Origin: Pseudomonas sp. SLFW
GTDB lineage: Bacteria > Pseudomonadota > Gammaproteobacteria > Pseudomonadales > Pseudomonadaceae
Assembly (NCBI RefSeq): GCF_009905615.1
Contig: NZ_JAAAKW010000004.1
Coordinates: 310,001 to 374,000, forward strand
DNA: 64,000 nucleotides
Direction of reading: 5' to 3'
The notes beneath the pieces are model-generated. The model worked only from the letters and a program-made list of their open reading frames with translations. It did no database searches and had not been told where the DNA came from. The position numbers and the translations under genes are program-made. Below are positions 43,744 through 52,060 of this stretch, piece after piece. Each line of letters opens with the position of its first letter. Positions within the stretch are counted from its first letter, which is position 1.

Positions 43744-43767
43744 TCTCTCTATGTGCGGAGATTTCTT

Positions 43768-44400
43768 ATGCAATCGCTGACGCGACTCTGGGAGCATCTG
43801 GAGGAGGGCATGATTGCCTTTCTGCTGGCTGCCATGACGCTCGTGACGTTCGTCTACGTGGCGCTCAACAACATCTACACCTTGTTTTACACGCTGAGTG
43901 ACAAATGGACCGTCACCAGCGATTTCTTCTCGTTCCTTGGCGACCACACCATGGGGTATGCCCAGGAAATGACCTGGAGCGTGGCGCTGACCAAAGCCCT
44001 GTTCGGCTGGCTGATCTTCTTCGGCGTGTCCTACGGCGTGCGCACGGCGGGTCACCTGGGCGTCGACGCGCTGGTGAAAAAAACCAGCAAACCGGTGCAG
44101 CGCCTTCTTGCGATGCTCGCGTGCGCCTGCTGCCTGGCCTATGCCGGCCTGTTCCTCATTGCCAGCTACAAATGGGTGTCGGCGCTGTTCGTGGCGGGCA
44201 TCGGGGCCGAAGACCTCGACCGCTACGGCGTCAAGGTCGCCTACATCACGGTCATCGTGCCCATCGGCTTCGCGCTCGTGATCGCCCGGTATCTGGAAAT
44301 CCTCTACCGCATCTGGACCCATCGTCAGACCGGCCTGGGCCTGGCCGATGAAGCGGCAGAAGCCAGCAAACTGGCCAACCCTAACGAGGAGCAACACTGA
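43768..44400 (+). CDS. TRAP transporter small permease (DctQ)
   Basis: 210 aa, four membrane segments (about residues 16-38, 72-90, 115-135 and 158-178). Typical small TRAP subunit between DctP and DctM; the loop 'SYGVRTAGHLGVDALV' carries the DctQ-type signature. ATG 43768 is chosen because a longer frame from 43708 runs through the intercistronic hairpin. Its stop overlaps the start of DctM by one base. Confidence 0.9.
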   Translation: MQSLTRLWEHLEEGMIAFLLAAMTLVTFVYVALNNIYTLFYTLSDKWTVTSDFFSFLGDHTMGYAQEMTWSVALTKALFGWLIFFGVSYGVRTAGHLGVDALVKKTSKPVQRLLAMLACACCLAYAGLFLIASYKWVSALFVAGIGAEDLDRYGVKVAYITVIVPIGFALVIARYLEILYRIWTHRQTGLGLADEAAEASKLANPNEEQH

Positions 44401-45683
44401 TGACGGTTATCTGTTTGTTCCTGTTGCTGTTCGTGTTCATGTTCCTGGGCGTGCCGATCGCGATCTCCCTGGGGCTCGCCGGTGCCACCTCGATCCTGCT
44501 GTTCAGCCCGGACTCATTGAGCTCGTTGGCGATCAAGCTGTTCGAGACGTCCGACAGCTACACCTTTCTGGCGATTCCGTTCTTCCTGCTGTCCGGCGCG
44601 TTCATGACCACCGGCGGTGTGGCGCAACGTCTGATCGACTTCGCCAACGCCTGCGTCGGCCACATTCGCGGCGGTCTGGCGATTGCGGCGGTGCTGGCGT
44701 GCATGCTGTTCGCCGCGCTGTCGGGCTCTTCGCCCGCGACGGTGGCAGCGGTGGGGTCGATTGCCGTGGCGGGGATGGTGCGCTCGGGCTATCCGAAGGA
44801 GTTTGGCGCCGGGATCATCTGTAACGCCGGTACGCTGGGGATTCTGATTCCGCCGTCCATCGTGATGGTGGTGTACTCGGCGGCGACCGAAACCTCGGTG
44901 GGCAAACTGTTCATCGCCGGTGTCGTGCCGGGGATTCTGCTGGGCGTGATCCTGATGGTGGTGATTTACATCGTCGCCCGGGTCAAGAAACTGCCTGCGC
45001 AACCGCGCGTGTCGTTCCGTCAGTGGCTGGCCACGGCACGCCGGGCGTTCTGGGGGCTGTTGTTGCTGGTGATCATCCTCGGCGGGATCTACAGCGGCAT
45101 GTTCACCCCGACCGAAGCCGCGGCCGTGGCGGCGGTGTACTCAGCCTTCATCGCGCTGTTCGTCTACAAGGACATGCGCATCAGCGATTGCCCGAAAGTG
45201 CTGCTGGAGTCAGGTCGGTTGTCGATCATGCTGATGTTCATCATCGCCAACGCGATGCTGTTCGCCCACGTGCTGACCACCGAGCAGATCCCGCAGCAGA
45301 TCACCAACTGGGTGATCTCCGAAGGGCTGACGCCGATTGGTTTCCTGATCATGGTCAACGTGGTGTTGTTGGTGGCCGGGAGCTTCATGGAGCCTTCGGC
45401 GATCGTGCTGATCCTGGCGCCGATCTTCTTCCCGATCGCCACGAAGCTTGGGATCGATCCGATTCACCTCGGCATCGTGATGGTGGTGAACATGGAGATC
45501 GGTCTGGTGCATCCACCGGTGGGTCTGAACCTGTTCGTGACCTCGGCGGTGACGGGCCTGACTTTGGGACAAACGATCCGCGCAGCCTTGCCGTGGTTGT
45601 CTATCCTGTTGTTGTTCCTGATTCTGGTGACGTACGTGCCGTTCATTTCGCTGGCGTTGCCGAACTGGCTGGGGATGCCGTAA
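44400..45683 (+). CDS. TRAP transporter large permease (DctM)
   Basis: 427 aa, about 12 membrane segments. Family marks are 'LGVPIAISLGLAGA', 'LLSGAFMTTGGVAQRLIDFANACVGHIRGGLA' (in parts), 'ALSGSSPATVAAVGSI' and 'LVHPPVGLNLFVTSAV'. Last gene of the itaconate cluster, followed by a terminator at 45724. With DctP and DctQ it forms a sodium-driven high-affinity uptake system. Confidence 0.93.
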   Translation: MTVICLFLLLFVFMFLGVPIAISLGLAGATSILLFSPDSLSSLAIKLFETSDSYTFLAIPFFLLSGAFMTTGGVAQRLIDFANACVGHIRGGLAIAAVLACMLFAALSGSSPATVAAVGSIAVAGMVRSGYPKEFGAGIICNAGTLGILIPPSIVMVVYSAATETSVGKLFIAGVVPGILLGVILMVVIYIVARVKKLPAQPRVSFRQWLATARRAFWGLLLLVIILGGIYSGMFTPTEAAAVAAVYSAFIALFVYKDMRISDCPKVLLESGRLSIMLMFIIANAMLFAHVLTTEQIPQQITNWVISEGLTPIGFLIMVNVVLLVAGSFMEPSAIVLILAPIFFPIATKLGIDPIHLGIVMVVNMEIGLVHPPVGLNLFVTSAVTGLTLGQTIRAALPWLSILLLFLILVTYVPFISLALPNWLGMP

Positions 45684-45723
45684 CGACGTGCTGACCCTGT
45701 AACCGAACTGTGAGCGCAGTGCC

Positions 45724-45763
45724 TTGGCCCTCGTCGATTCCTTGAATCTTCGGGGGCCTTTTT
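45724..45763 (+). terminator. Rho-independent terminator after dctM
   Basis: GGCCCTCG (45726-45733) pairs with CGGGGGCC (45751-45758), with a long loop, then TTTTT. Ends the TRAP operon just before the convergent aldolase gene. Confidence 0.8.
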
Positions 45764-45769
45764 CGTCGC

Positions 45770-46555
45770 TCAATCCGAAAAATCCGGCTCATGCCGCGCC
45801 AGTACGCGCTTCACGCTCTCCAGATGCGCCCGCGCGCTTTCGGGGTCTTCCTCGCTCATCTGCCGGGCCGTGCGCAGCAACACTTCGGGCTCGATCGGCT
45901 TGAGCGGTCGCCCGCTGCTCATCGCCTTGAGCTGCACCTCCGCCGCGCGTTCCAGGTAGTACAGGTCGTCCCACGCCTGGGCGATGCTCGGCGCGGTGAC
46001 CATCACCCCGTGATTCTTCAGAAACACGATGTCGGCCTGGCCCATCGACGCTGCGATCCGGTCGCCTTCCCGGTTGTCCAGCGCCAGACCGTTGTAATCC
46101 TCGTCCACCGCCACTCGCCCGTAGAACTTCAGCGCGGTCTGCCCGGCCCACGCCAACGGTTCGCCTTCAAGCATTGCCAGCGCCGTCGCGTTGGGCATGT
46201 GCGTGTGAAAGGCCGCCATCGCACGGGGCTTGTGCAGGTGCAGGCGGGCGTGGATGTAGAACGCCGTCGCTTCGGGTTTGCCGTCGCCCATGACCACGTT
46301 GCCGTCGAAGTCGCAGATCAACAGATTCGACGCCGTGATCTCCTCGAATGACAGGCCATACGCGTTGACCAGAAACAGCTCCGGATGCCCCGGCACCAAC
46401 GCCGAGAAATGATTGCAAATGCCCTCGCTCAACCCCAGACGCGCCGCCATGCGCAGGCTTGCGGCCAGATCGACGCGGGCTGCCTTGACGGCAGGGGCAT
46501 CGAGGTCGTGGTAGTGCTGTTCGTTGAACTGACTGATACGCAAGTCGTGCGCCAT
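45770..46555 (-). CDS. Class II aldolase/adducin-family protein
   Basis: 261 aa. Zn-binding His residues are in 'AAFHTHMPNATALA' and 'LKNHGVMVTAPS', with 'EGICNHFSALVPG' near the N-terminus. The family covers fuculose-phosphate aldolase, ribulose epimerase and sugar-acid phosphate decarboxylases; the exact reaction is not visible. ATG 46555 is the family start. It lies 11 bp after the HAD gene in one unit that is divergent from a LysR regulator, and is convergent with the TRAP operon. Confidence 0.85.
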   Translation of the reverse strand: MAHDLRISQFNEQHYHDLDAPAVKAARVDLAASLRMAARLGLSEGICNHFSALVPGHPELFLVNAYGLSFEEITASNLLICDFDGNVVMGDGKPEATAFYIHARLHLHKPRAMAAFHTHMPNATALAMLEGEPLAWAGQTALKFYGRVAVDEDYNGLALDNREGDRIAASMGQADIVFLKNHGVMVTAPSIAQAWDDLYYLERAAEVQLKAMSSGRPLKPIEPEVLLRTARQMSEEDPESARAHLESVKRVLARHEPDFSD

Positions 46556-46566
46556 GCCTCGTCTCC

Positions 46567-47280
46567 TTATTCGTTGGCCCAGCCCTTGCCGCGCAGATAG
46601 TCCGGCACACGGGACAGGTCCGGCAGCGTCGCGTCTGGAGTGTAGTCCGTCAACGGTTTGCGTTTCGTCCCGCGGTCGATCCACACGCAACGAAAGCCCA
46701 TGCTCTTGGCCGCTTCGAGGTCCAGGTGAGGGCTGGCGCAGATGTGCAACACCTCGTCGATGCCGACGCCCAATTGCTGATGCGCGTGCAGGAACAACTG
46801 ATGGTTCGGTTTATAGGCCTGCGCCTGTTGTGCGGTGATAACCCGGTCGATGTGGCCGTCCAGTTGCGCAACGTTGCCCGCGATGATGTCGTCGTCGGTG
46901 TTGGAGACAATGCACAGCTGAAAGCCCTGATCCTTCAGCCATTTCAGCGCGGCCAGCACTTCCGGGAACGGCGGCATCTGGCCGATGCGACGGATCAGCC
47001 CCTCGGCGTCTTCGGGCTCACACGGCAGGCCCAGCTCATCCAGCGTGAGCGCCATCGACTGCCGCGAGATGTCGGCGAACGATTGGTGCGGTGGGGGCTG
47101 CTCCAGACGGTGTTCGTGACGGTCATAAATCGTGATAAACGCGTCGGTGTCCAGCGTCGCGCTGCCTTTGCGTTCCAGCAGTTCGCGGACGTAGCTCAGC
47201 AAGCCTTCGTCCCATTGAATCAACGTGCCGTAGCAGTCGAAGGTGATCCAGCGCGGGCGAGTGTAAGTGGAAAGGATCAT
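46567..47280 (-). CDS. HAD-family hydrolase (haloacid dehalogenase-like)
   Basis: 237 aa. Motif I 'WITFDCYGTLIQWDEG' with nucleophile Asp, motif II 'CIVSNTDDDII', Lys in 'QAQAYKPNHQLF', and motif IV 'ICASPHLDLEAAKSMG', where the usual SxxxD pair region is slightly altered. It resembles type II L-2-haloacid dehalogenases, but many such proteins are phosphatases. First gene of a two-gene unit with the class II aldolase, under the divergent LysR regulator; the pairing hints at a sugar-acid or phosphoester route. Confidence 0.82.
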   Translation of the reverse strand: MILSTYTRPRWITFDCYGTLIQWDEGLLSYVRELLERKGSATLDTDAFITIYDRHEHRLEQPPPHQSFADISRQSMALTLDELGLPCEPEDAEGLIRRIGQMPPFPEVLAALKWLKDQGFQLCIVSNTDDDIIAGNVAQLDGHIDRVITAQQAQAYKPNHQLFLHAHQQLGVGIDEVLHICASPHLDLEAAKSMGFRCVWIDRGTKRKPLTDYTPDATLPDLSRVPDYLRGKGWANE

Positions 47281-47356
47281 GGTCGGCTCCGTGAACGGGT
47301 GTGTACGTCCACCTTAAAAGCCATGGTGCTCATCGTAAAATTAAATTAAATTGTCA

Positions 47357-47372
47357 GATTAATTCGCTAATC
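47357..47372. promoter_or_regulatory. Inverted repeat upstream of LysR and HAD genes
   Basis: GATTA, six bases, TAATC, set in an AT-rich divergent promoter. Contains ATTA-N6-TAAT, which fits a LysR-type recognition site. It lies 19 bp from the LysR start. Confidence 0.5.
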
Positions 47373-47390
47373 AAATGTTAGAGGCCTGCC

Positions 47391-48248
47391 ATGTTCGACC
47401 TCGAATTGCTGCGCACCTTTGTCTCAGTGGTCGATTCCGGCGGCTTCACCAAAGCAGGCGAGCGGGTCAATCGCACGCAGTCCACGGTCAGCCAGCAGAT
47501 TCGCAAACTCGAAGAGCATCTGGGGCGGCCGTTGCTGCTGCGCCAGCGCGCCAGTAAGCACATCGAACTCACCGAAGACGGCGAGCGCCTGATTGGCTAT
47601 GCGCGGCGTCTGGTGTCGCTGGCGCTCGAAGCCCATAGCGTGCTGTGCGGCGGCGACGACTCCGGGGTGGTCAAGCTTGGGGTGCCGGAGGATTTTGACG
47701 TGCAACGGCTGATGACGTTGCTGTCCGGCTTCGCGCGGGCTTTTCCGCGCGTTCGTCTCGACACCGTCAACGGCCTGAGCGTCGATCTGCACGCCCGGCT
47801 GGAGAGCAGGGACATCGATCTGGCGCTGGTCAAGCGTGATCGCTCGCCGAAACAGGAGCCCGCATTGGCGAGTTGGCCGGAGCAGGTGAATTGGGTGGCG
47901 GGGCGTGGTGTGCAGGTCATCGAGGACCCGGTGCCGTTGGTGGTCTATCCGCAGGGCTGCATCTACCGCAACCGCATCGTGCACGCGCTGGAGTCGTCCG
48001 GGCGGCGTTGGCGAGTGGCGTTCGCCAGTCAGAGTCTGGTGGGTATTCAGGCGGCCGTGTCGGCGGGCTTAGGCATCAGCCTGCTGCCATCGTCGGCCAT
48101 GCTCGACGATCATCGGCTGTTGAGCGTGGAGGAGGGGTTTGCGCCCGTGCCACCGAGCGAGCTGGCGCTGGTGAGTGGCAACCGGTTGTTGACCAGTGTG
48201 CAGCGAACGCTGGTGGATTACATGAAGGCGCAGATGTCCGGCAACTGA
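47391..48248 (+). CDS. LysR-family regulator
   Basis: 285 aa. HTH near residues 2-58 ('LELLRTFVSVVDSGGFTKAGERVNRTQSTVSQQIRKLEEHLG' in parts) followed by a LysR effector domain ('DDSGVVKLGVPEDFDVQRL'). Divergent from the HAD/aldolase pair and therefore the likely regulator of these two genes, through the inverted repeat at 47357. It belongs to the subgroup that recognises amino-acid or sugar-acid signals, but the effector is unknown. Confidence 0.88.
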   Translation: MFDLELLRTFVSVVDSGGFTKAGERVNRTQSTVSQQIRKLEEHLGRPLLLRQRASKHIELTEDGERLIGYARRLVSLALEAHSVLCGGDDSGVVKLGVPEDFDVQRLMTLLSGFARAFPRVRLDTVNGLSVDLHARLESRDIDLALVKRDRSPKQEPALASWPEQVNWVAGRGVQVIEDPVPLVVYPQGCIYRNRIVHALESSGRRWRVAFASQSLVGIQAAVSAGLGISLLPSSAMLDDHRLLSVEEGFAPVPPSELALVSGNRLLTSVQRTLVDYMKAQMSGN

Positions 48249-48271
48249 CACGGGATCGCTTTTCGCCAGAC

Positions 48272-48319
48272 GAAAAAAATCCGCGCAGGCCCTGTGTTGC
48301 GAAGGGCGCCGCGCGGATT
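48272..48319 (-). terminator. Terminator for the minus-strand membrane-protein unit
   Basis: Arms AATCCGCGC (48278-48286) and GCGCGGATT (48311-48319), read on the minus strand and followed by seven T. Positioned after the 24-residue peptide gene. Confidence 0.8.
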
Positions 48320-48346
48320 GTCTACGACTCTGTCAGTGCATCAGTG

Positions 48347-48421
48347 TCAGTGCATGAACAGTGCGATCAGAATGATCACCGGAATAGGCACACCCAGGAA
48401 CCACAGAAGTAATGAGCGCAT
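48347..48421 (-). CDS. 24-residue hydrophobic membrane peptide
   Basis: Reads MRSLLLWFLGVPIPVIILIA then LFMH and a stop. It is almost entirely one membrane helix with a Pro-Ile-Pro kink. A near-ideal ribosome site, AAGGAGATCCATC, stands before the ATG. It starts 15 bp after the stop of the membrane protein gene at 48437 and lies before a terminator, so it is the second gene of that unit. Peptides of this kind are present in many Pseudomonas genomes but are easily missed; function unknown. Confidence 0.78.
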   Translation of the reverse strand: MRSLLLWFLGVPIPVIILIALFMH

Positions 48422-48436
48422 GATGGATCTCCTTGA

Positions 48437-49357
48437 TCAGCGAATGTTGGCAGTGTTGGTATAGGCACGGGTTTCAACGTAGGTCACGGCGTCACGACGA
48501 CGGCCACCCCAGATCGCGGCGAGGCTCGCAACGAAGGCACCGCACAGCAGCGCGACGAAGGTCCACAGGGCGCTGGCAGCCGCGACTTTCGCAGCGGTTT
48601 CAGCAGCCTGCTGGGTTTTCAGCTTGGCATCGGCAACGGCCTGTTTGGCCTGACCGTACACTTGGTCAACGCGAGCCTGGGCATCGGCCTGGCTCAGGTT
48701 GGTGCGCTGAGCGACCAGTTGCGCGAGGTAGGTACGGTCTTCGGGTGCCAGCTGGCCGTCGTTGGCCAGGGTCTTAGTGAAGATGCGCACCACGACGCCA
48801 CGGGCTGCGTCGTCGCTGACGGCGGCAGGGCGGTCATCACGGAACAGGCTGTCGACAAAGTAGCCGTACTGGTCGCTGCTGGTGTTACCCGCTGCAACCG
48901 CTGCAGTACCGGCCACACCGGCTACCGCGCTGGCACCAGCCTTTACACCGCTGCCGACCAGACCGCTGACGGAACCGACAATCAATACCGCCGCCACCAG
49001 GGTCGCAATGGCCCAAGACAGGAAACCATGAGCGGTGTCGCGGAAATACACTTCGTCGCCGTGCATGTTCGACCACTTCACGCGCAAACGGCCCGCGATG
49101 TAGCCGCCGAGGCCCGAGGCGACGATCTGGGTGAAGGCCAGCCAGACCACGGTGGAAATACCGAGGGTCTTGGCGCTGGCGCCTTCGTTGGCCCACGGCG
49201 ACATGGCCGAGAAGCCCAGGCCCGAGCCCAGCAAGACGAGAATCAGTGATAACGCAGCGGCGCCAGCGGCACCGGCAAGGATGGCGCCCCAGGACACACC
49301 TGAGACGGAGGAGGGTTCTTCTACGGCGGCAGGATAAGAATCAGGCGTGACGTTCAT
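48437..49357 (-). CDS. Conserved membrane protein of unknown function
   Basis: 306 aa. Membrane segments are near residues 20-50 ('WGAILAGAAGAAALSLILVLLGSGLG' in parts), 70-90, 110-140 and 265-290. Between the last two is a long soluble section with a coiled-coil-like Ala/Gln/Lys-rich helix ('AQARVDQVYGQAKQAVADAK'). ATG 49357 was chosen because GGAG lies 8 bases before it; ATG 49372 would add five residues. This protein type is common in Pseudomonas with no assigned role. It is followed by the 24-residue membrane peptide. Confidence 0.78.
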   Translation of the reverse strand: MNVTPDSYPAAVEEPSSVSGVSWGAILAGAAGAAALSLILVLLGSGLGFSAMSPWANEGASAKTLGISTVVWLAFTQIVASGLGGYIAGRLRVKWSNMHGDEVYFRDTAHGFLSWAIATLVAAVLIVGSVSGLVGSGVKAGASAVAGVAGTAAVAAGNTSSDQYGYFVDSLFRDDRPAAVSDDAARGVVVRIFTKTLANDGQLAPEDRTYLAQLVAQRTNLSQADAQARVDQVYGQAKQAVADAKLKTQQAAETAAKVAAASALWTFVALLCGAFVASLAAIWGGRRRDAVTYVETRAYTNTANIR

Positions 49358-49769
49358 GTTGTGCTGCTCCATGCGAATAATGTGGTACTTCGCTGGGGAT
49401 CATTGCAGCGGTTGTGCCAGTCGGCCTTGTATGAATAATTCCTTATTTATCAATGGTTTGAAAATGTTTAAGTATCCGACGTTCATGCAAATTGCATGAA
49501 AGGGCGGTACAGCGCGGGCGTTCTGCCCGGTTGCAATAAGTTCAGTCGGATCAGGGGGTTGCAGCGGGTTGTTCGCGTGTTCGGGCAATTCATCGAAACA
49601 CTCGGGCACATTTTTCCGGAAAAAGTGTCCTATGGAGTCAGGCTTGCGCGGGTCGGCATCATCGGAATGACATCTATATGTGCGCTTACGACCTTTCGGT
49701 GATGTCTTGATGCCAGTGTTTGGCCTATAGTTTCCGCTCAGCTCCTGTTTCTTCAAGAGGTTAACCGTC
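49358..49769. other. Gap with divergent promoters
   Basis: About 410 bp between a minus-strand membrane gene and the plus-strand GNAT gene. AT-rich around 49430-49500. No gene or clear repeat recognised. Confidence 0.4.
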
Positions 49770-50246
49770 ATGTTCATACATCGCCCCCTGGAAGAAAAAG
49801 ACATCCCGGCTATCTGTGACATGCCCCAGAGTGTCGACGAGCTCTTCTACATGTTTCCCAAGGCGGTGTTTCCGCTGACCCCTGCACAACTGAGCGACGC
49901 CATCGAGCAGCGTTCGGACAACACCGTCATCGAGCTCAACGGCGAGGTGGTCGGGTTTGCCAATTTCTCCAAATACGATTTTCGTGGCCGCTGCTCCATG
50001 GGCAACGTCATCATCGCGCCTCACGCTCGCTCGAAGGGCGTGGGCCGCTACATGATCGGCTGCATGATGGAGCTGGCGTTCGGCAAACACGAAGCCAAAG
50101 AGCTGACTGCGTCCTGTTTCAACCATAACGTGCCTGGCCTGCTGTTTTACCCCAAGCTCGGTTTCAAGCCATTCGCCATCGAAGAACGGTTGGACAAGCG
50201 CGGCAATCGCGTGGCGCTGATTCATCTGCGCCTGCCTCACGCGTGA
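49770..50246 (+). CDS. GNAT-family N-acetyltransferase
   Basis: 158 aa. Motif A region 'GNVIIAPHARSKGVGRYMIGCMMELAF' (in parts) supplies the acetyl-CoA loop R-S-K-G-V-G. 'IRPLEEKDIPAICDM'-like opening is here 'FIHRPLEEKDIPAICDM'. Substrate unknown. ATG 49770 follows AAGAGGTTAACC. Monocistronic by position. Confidence 0.85.
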   Translation: MFIHRPLEEKDIPAICDMPQSVDELFYMFPKAVFPLTPAQLSDAIEQRSDNTVIELNGEVVGFANFSKYDFRGRCSMGNVIIAPHARSKGVGRYMIGCMMELAFGKHEAKELTASCFNHNVPGLLFYPKLGFKPFAIEERLDKRGNRVALIHLRLPHA

Positions 50247-50612
50247 TCGCGATCAGCGTCATTCGTCGGTACGCTTTCGGGCGACCGACGAATGGCCGGT
50301 CCAAAAATCCACCATGACAGCACTCACTTCGATCGCACGCCGCGCGTGTTCGATGTAAACCTCGTCAGTATTCCGCTTGTTCGCACGGGTGAAACGTTTT
50401 TTCTTTTTCCGCCCTATGCAGTTCCCCAATAGCGTGCACTTTTTCGGCCGGTTGCTTCACTTTTGGGCGAGGCGTATAACTGGGTTGTTCGCCAAAAACC
50501 CTGAGGTTTAAATGACGAATTGGAGGAAGTAAGCCTCGGCAGACTTTCGACCGTTAGTTAGGCGGACCACTGTTCATGTGGTAACAGGGAGCGCCTCTGG
50601 AGGATATCGCCA
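50247..50612. other. Gap upstream of DUF1652 gene
   Basis: About 366 bp. Contains a very short frame (ATG 50512, MTNWRK) ending in GGAGGAAG, which could be a leader peptide, but the evidence is weak. Ribosome site CTGGAGG precedes the next gene. Confidence 0.4.
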
Positions 50613-50876
50613 ATGATTGCATGCACCCTCTCGAATCTTGAATTGCGTAGCATCATAGAAAGTGCGTTTCTGCCCAAGCGTTGCAATTGCACCGTCCTGG
50701 ACGACACCATGACCGTTGAAGTCATTGACCCCCTCACAGAGCGGGTTGAGCTGCTGGCCAGCGGTATCAAGCTGGACAAGCTGGATACGAGTCGTGCGCT
50801 CTGCGAGCTGATTTCTGAATTGCGGGCCGACTTGATCAATACGCAACACCTGCAAAGGCACGCCTTGGCCAGTTGA
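50613..50876 (+). CDS. DUF1652 protein
   Basis: 87 aa, a small protein family largely confined to Pseudomonas. The opening 'LSNLELRSIIESAFLPKRCNCTV' (in parts), 'MTVEVIDP' and 'SRALCELISELRADL' fit. Two Cys lie close together at 'RCNC'. Often induced late or in stress and in RpoS- or Gac-dependent gene lists, but no biochemical function known to me. Preceded by CTGGAGGATATCGCC and followed by a terminator. Confidence 0.85.
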   Translation: MIACTLSNLELRSIIESAFLPKRCNCTVLDDTMTVEVIDPLTERVELLASGIKLDKLDTSRALCELISELRADLINTQHLQRHALAS

Positions 50877-50900
50877 ACGATCTCCGGTTTTTATTGATAG

Positions 50901-50936
50901 GACGCCCATGACGAGTTCATAGTCTTGGGCGTTTTG
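50901..50936 (+). terminator. Rho-independent terminator after DUF1652
   Basis: ACGCCCA (50902-50908) pairs with TGGGCGT (50926-50932), followed by a short T tract. Confidence 0.75.
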
Positions 50937-51269
50937 CTGTTCAGGGTTGCTCGGCGTTCGACGTAAAGCTTCTCCAATCTTTACTACTTTCTATCTATGT
51001 CTTCGGCATCAATAACGGGATGTTTTCATACGTGCGCAAATGAACGTTATATTCACGCTGGCGCATTCGAATGAAGAGAAAATATGAGCGTTTATCGTGT
51101 TGAATCTTTGGCCCTGCCTCAGCCATGACCGCTGGTGGTGCGACGTGCCGCGCCCGCCGAGGAGTGGCATTGCAAAAGCCAGTGGCAAAGCGTTGATTTA
51201 CCTTTTATCTTAGGTCGCCATCGGCGGCGGCATGCCGATCACGATCTGAATTGAGGCCAAGGGGAATGC
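50937..51269. other. Gap, no gene seen
   Basis: About 330 bp after the terminator. AT-rich around 50980-51080. Likely promoter region of the 51270 gene; nothing else recognised. Confidence 0.4.
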
Positions 51270-51704
51270 ATGGCGGAGTCTCGGCCCGGAACCACCCAAG
51301 CGTTTGCAGAGGGTGAATCCTTCACAAAGATGCTTCGCCGACGCAAGGTGATGATAGGCGTTGGTGCGTTGCTGGGCATTGTGCTGGTGTGTGTGGCGGC
51401 GATTCTGATCATGCTGCAACGCCTGGAAGCCAGAAATGCCTCGTTTCAACCTCCGATGACGGAGCTTGAGCGTCAGCGCCTGTTGCCGCCCGACCCGATT
51501 CTCGACGCCGCGCCCAAGCTCGATGGCTTGCGCTATGGCCGGCAAGACGAGCCCGGTTCGGGCGCAGGAGCCGGCGGATATTCGCCGGTGGAAAACGATA
51601 CGTCTCAAGAGGGTGGGGCGCTGACCCGCGCCTTGATGCAGCGCACTGACGAATTACACGCTGAGACCGGCGTGCGTGCCTCGGCCCAACGCCCTCGACA
51701 TTGA
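51270..51704 (+). CDS. Single-pass membrane protein, unknown function
   Basis: 144 aa. A basic stretch 'MLRRRKV' precedes one membrane helix (about residues 27-50, 'MIGVGALLGIVLVCVAAILIML' in parts), then a periplasmic Pro/Gly-rich tail with 'RLLPPDPILDAAPKLDGLRYG'. The 'PP.P.L...P..DL..' pattern resembles short cytochrome-oxidase-associated or copper-linked membrane proteins, but the match is too short to name it. No clear operon partner. Confidence 0.62.
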   Translation: MAESRPGTTQAFAEGESFTKMLRRRKVMIGVGALLGIVLVCVAAILIMLQRLEARNASFQPPMTELERQRLLPPDPILDAAPKLDGLRYGRQDEPGSGAGAGGYSPVENDTSQEGGALTRALMQRTDELHAETGVRASAQRPRH

Positions 51705-51745
51705 TCGTCCAAAAGAATCTCGCCTCCGATCTCAGGCTGACGCCC

Positions 51746-52060
51746 TCAGTGCGTGCGTCGCCGATGCTCATTCTCGAACAGCAGCCTGAATTGCGCCTCA
51801 CCGCTGTCTTGCGTCGCGTAATGGTCACGCACAGGACCTGCCTCTATCCGGCCGTCCATCGCGACCCGAATGATCGCTGATTTGGACAGGTAGTCCGGAA
51901 CGTCGCCGATGATGGTCAGCTCGCGCAAGGTGTGGCCGTCGTGTTCGATCGTCGCCAATCGGACTCTGCACGTCGCCTGCATGGGGATCGGGCCGAACAA
52001 GGTGTCCCGTGAGTAATCGATTTCGGCAATGCTGGACCGAAGGTTTTTCTCAGCATTCAT
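51746..52060 (-). CDS. Hypothetical protein, 104 aa
   Basis: Soluble, mixed beta-rich protein with no membrane segment. ATG 52060 is preferred because AGAGG lies about 6 bases upstream; a start at 52081 adds seven residues. Segments such as 'TCRVRLATIEHDGHTLRELTIIGD' (in parts) and 'AIIRVAMDGRIEAGP' suggest a small beta-sandwich or PilZ-like fold, but I cannot assign a family. Confidence 0.6.
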   Translation of the reverse strand: MNAEKNLRSSIAEIDYSRDTLFGPIPMQATCRVRLATIEHDGHTLRELTIIGDVPDYLSKSAIIRVAMDGRIEAGPVRDHYATQDSGEAQFRLLFENEHRRRTH

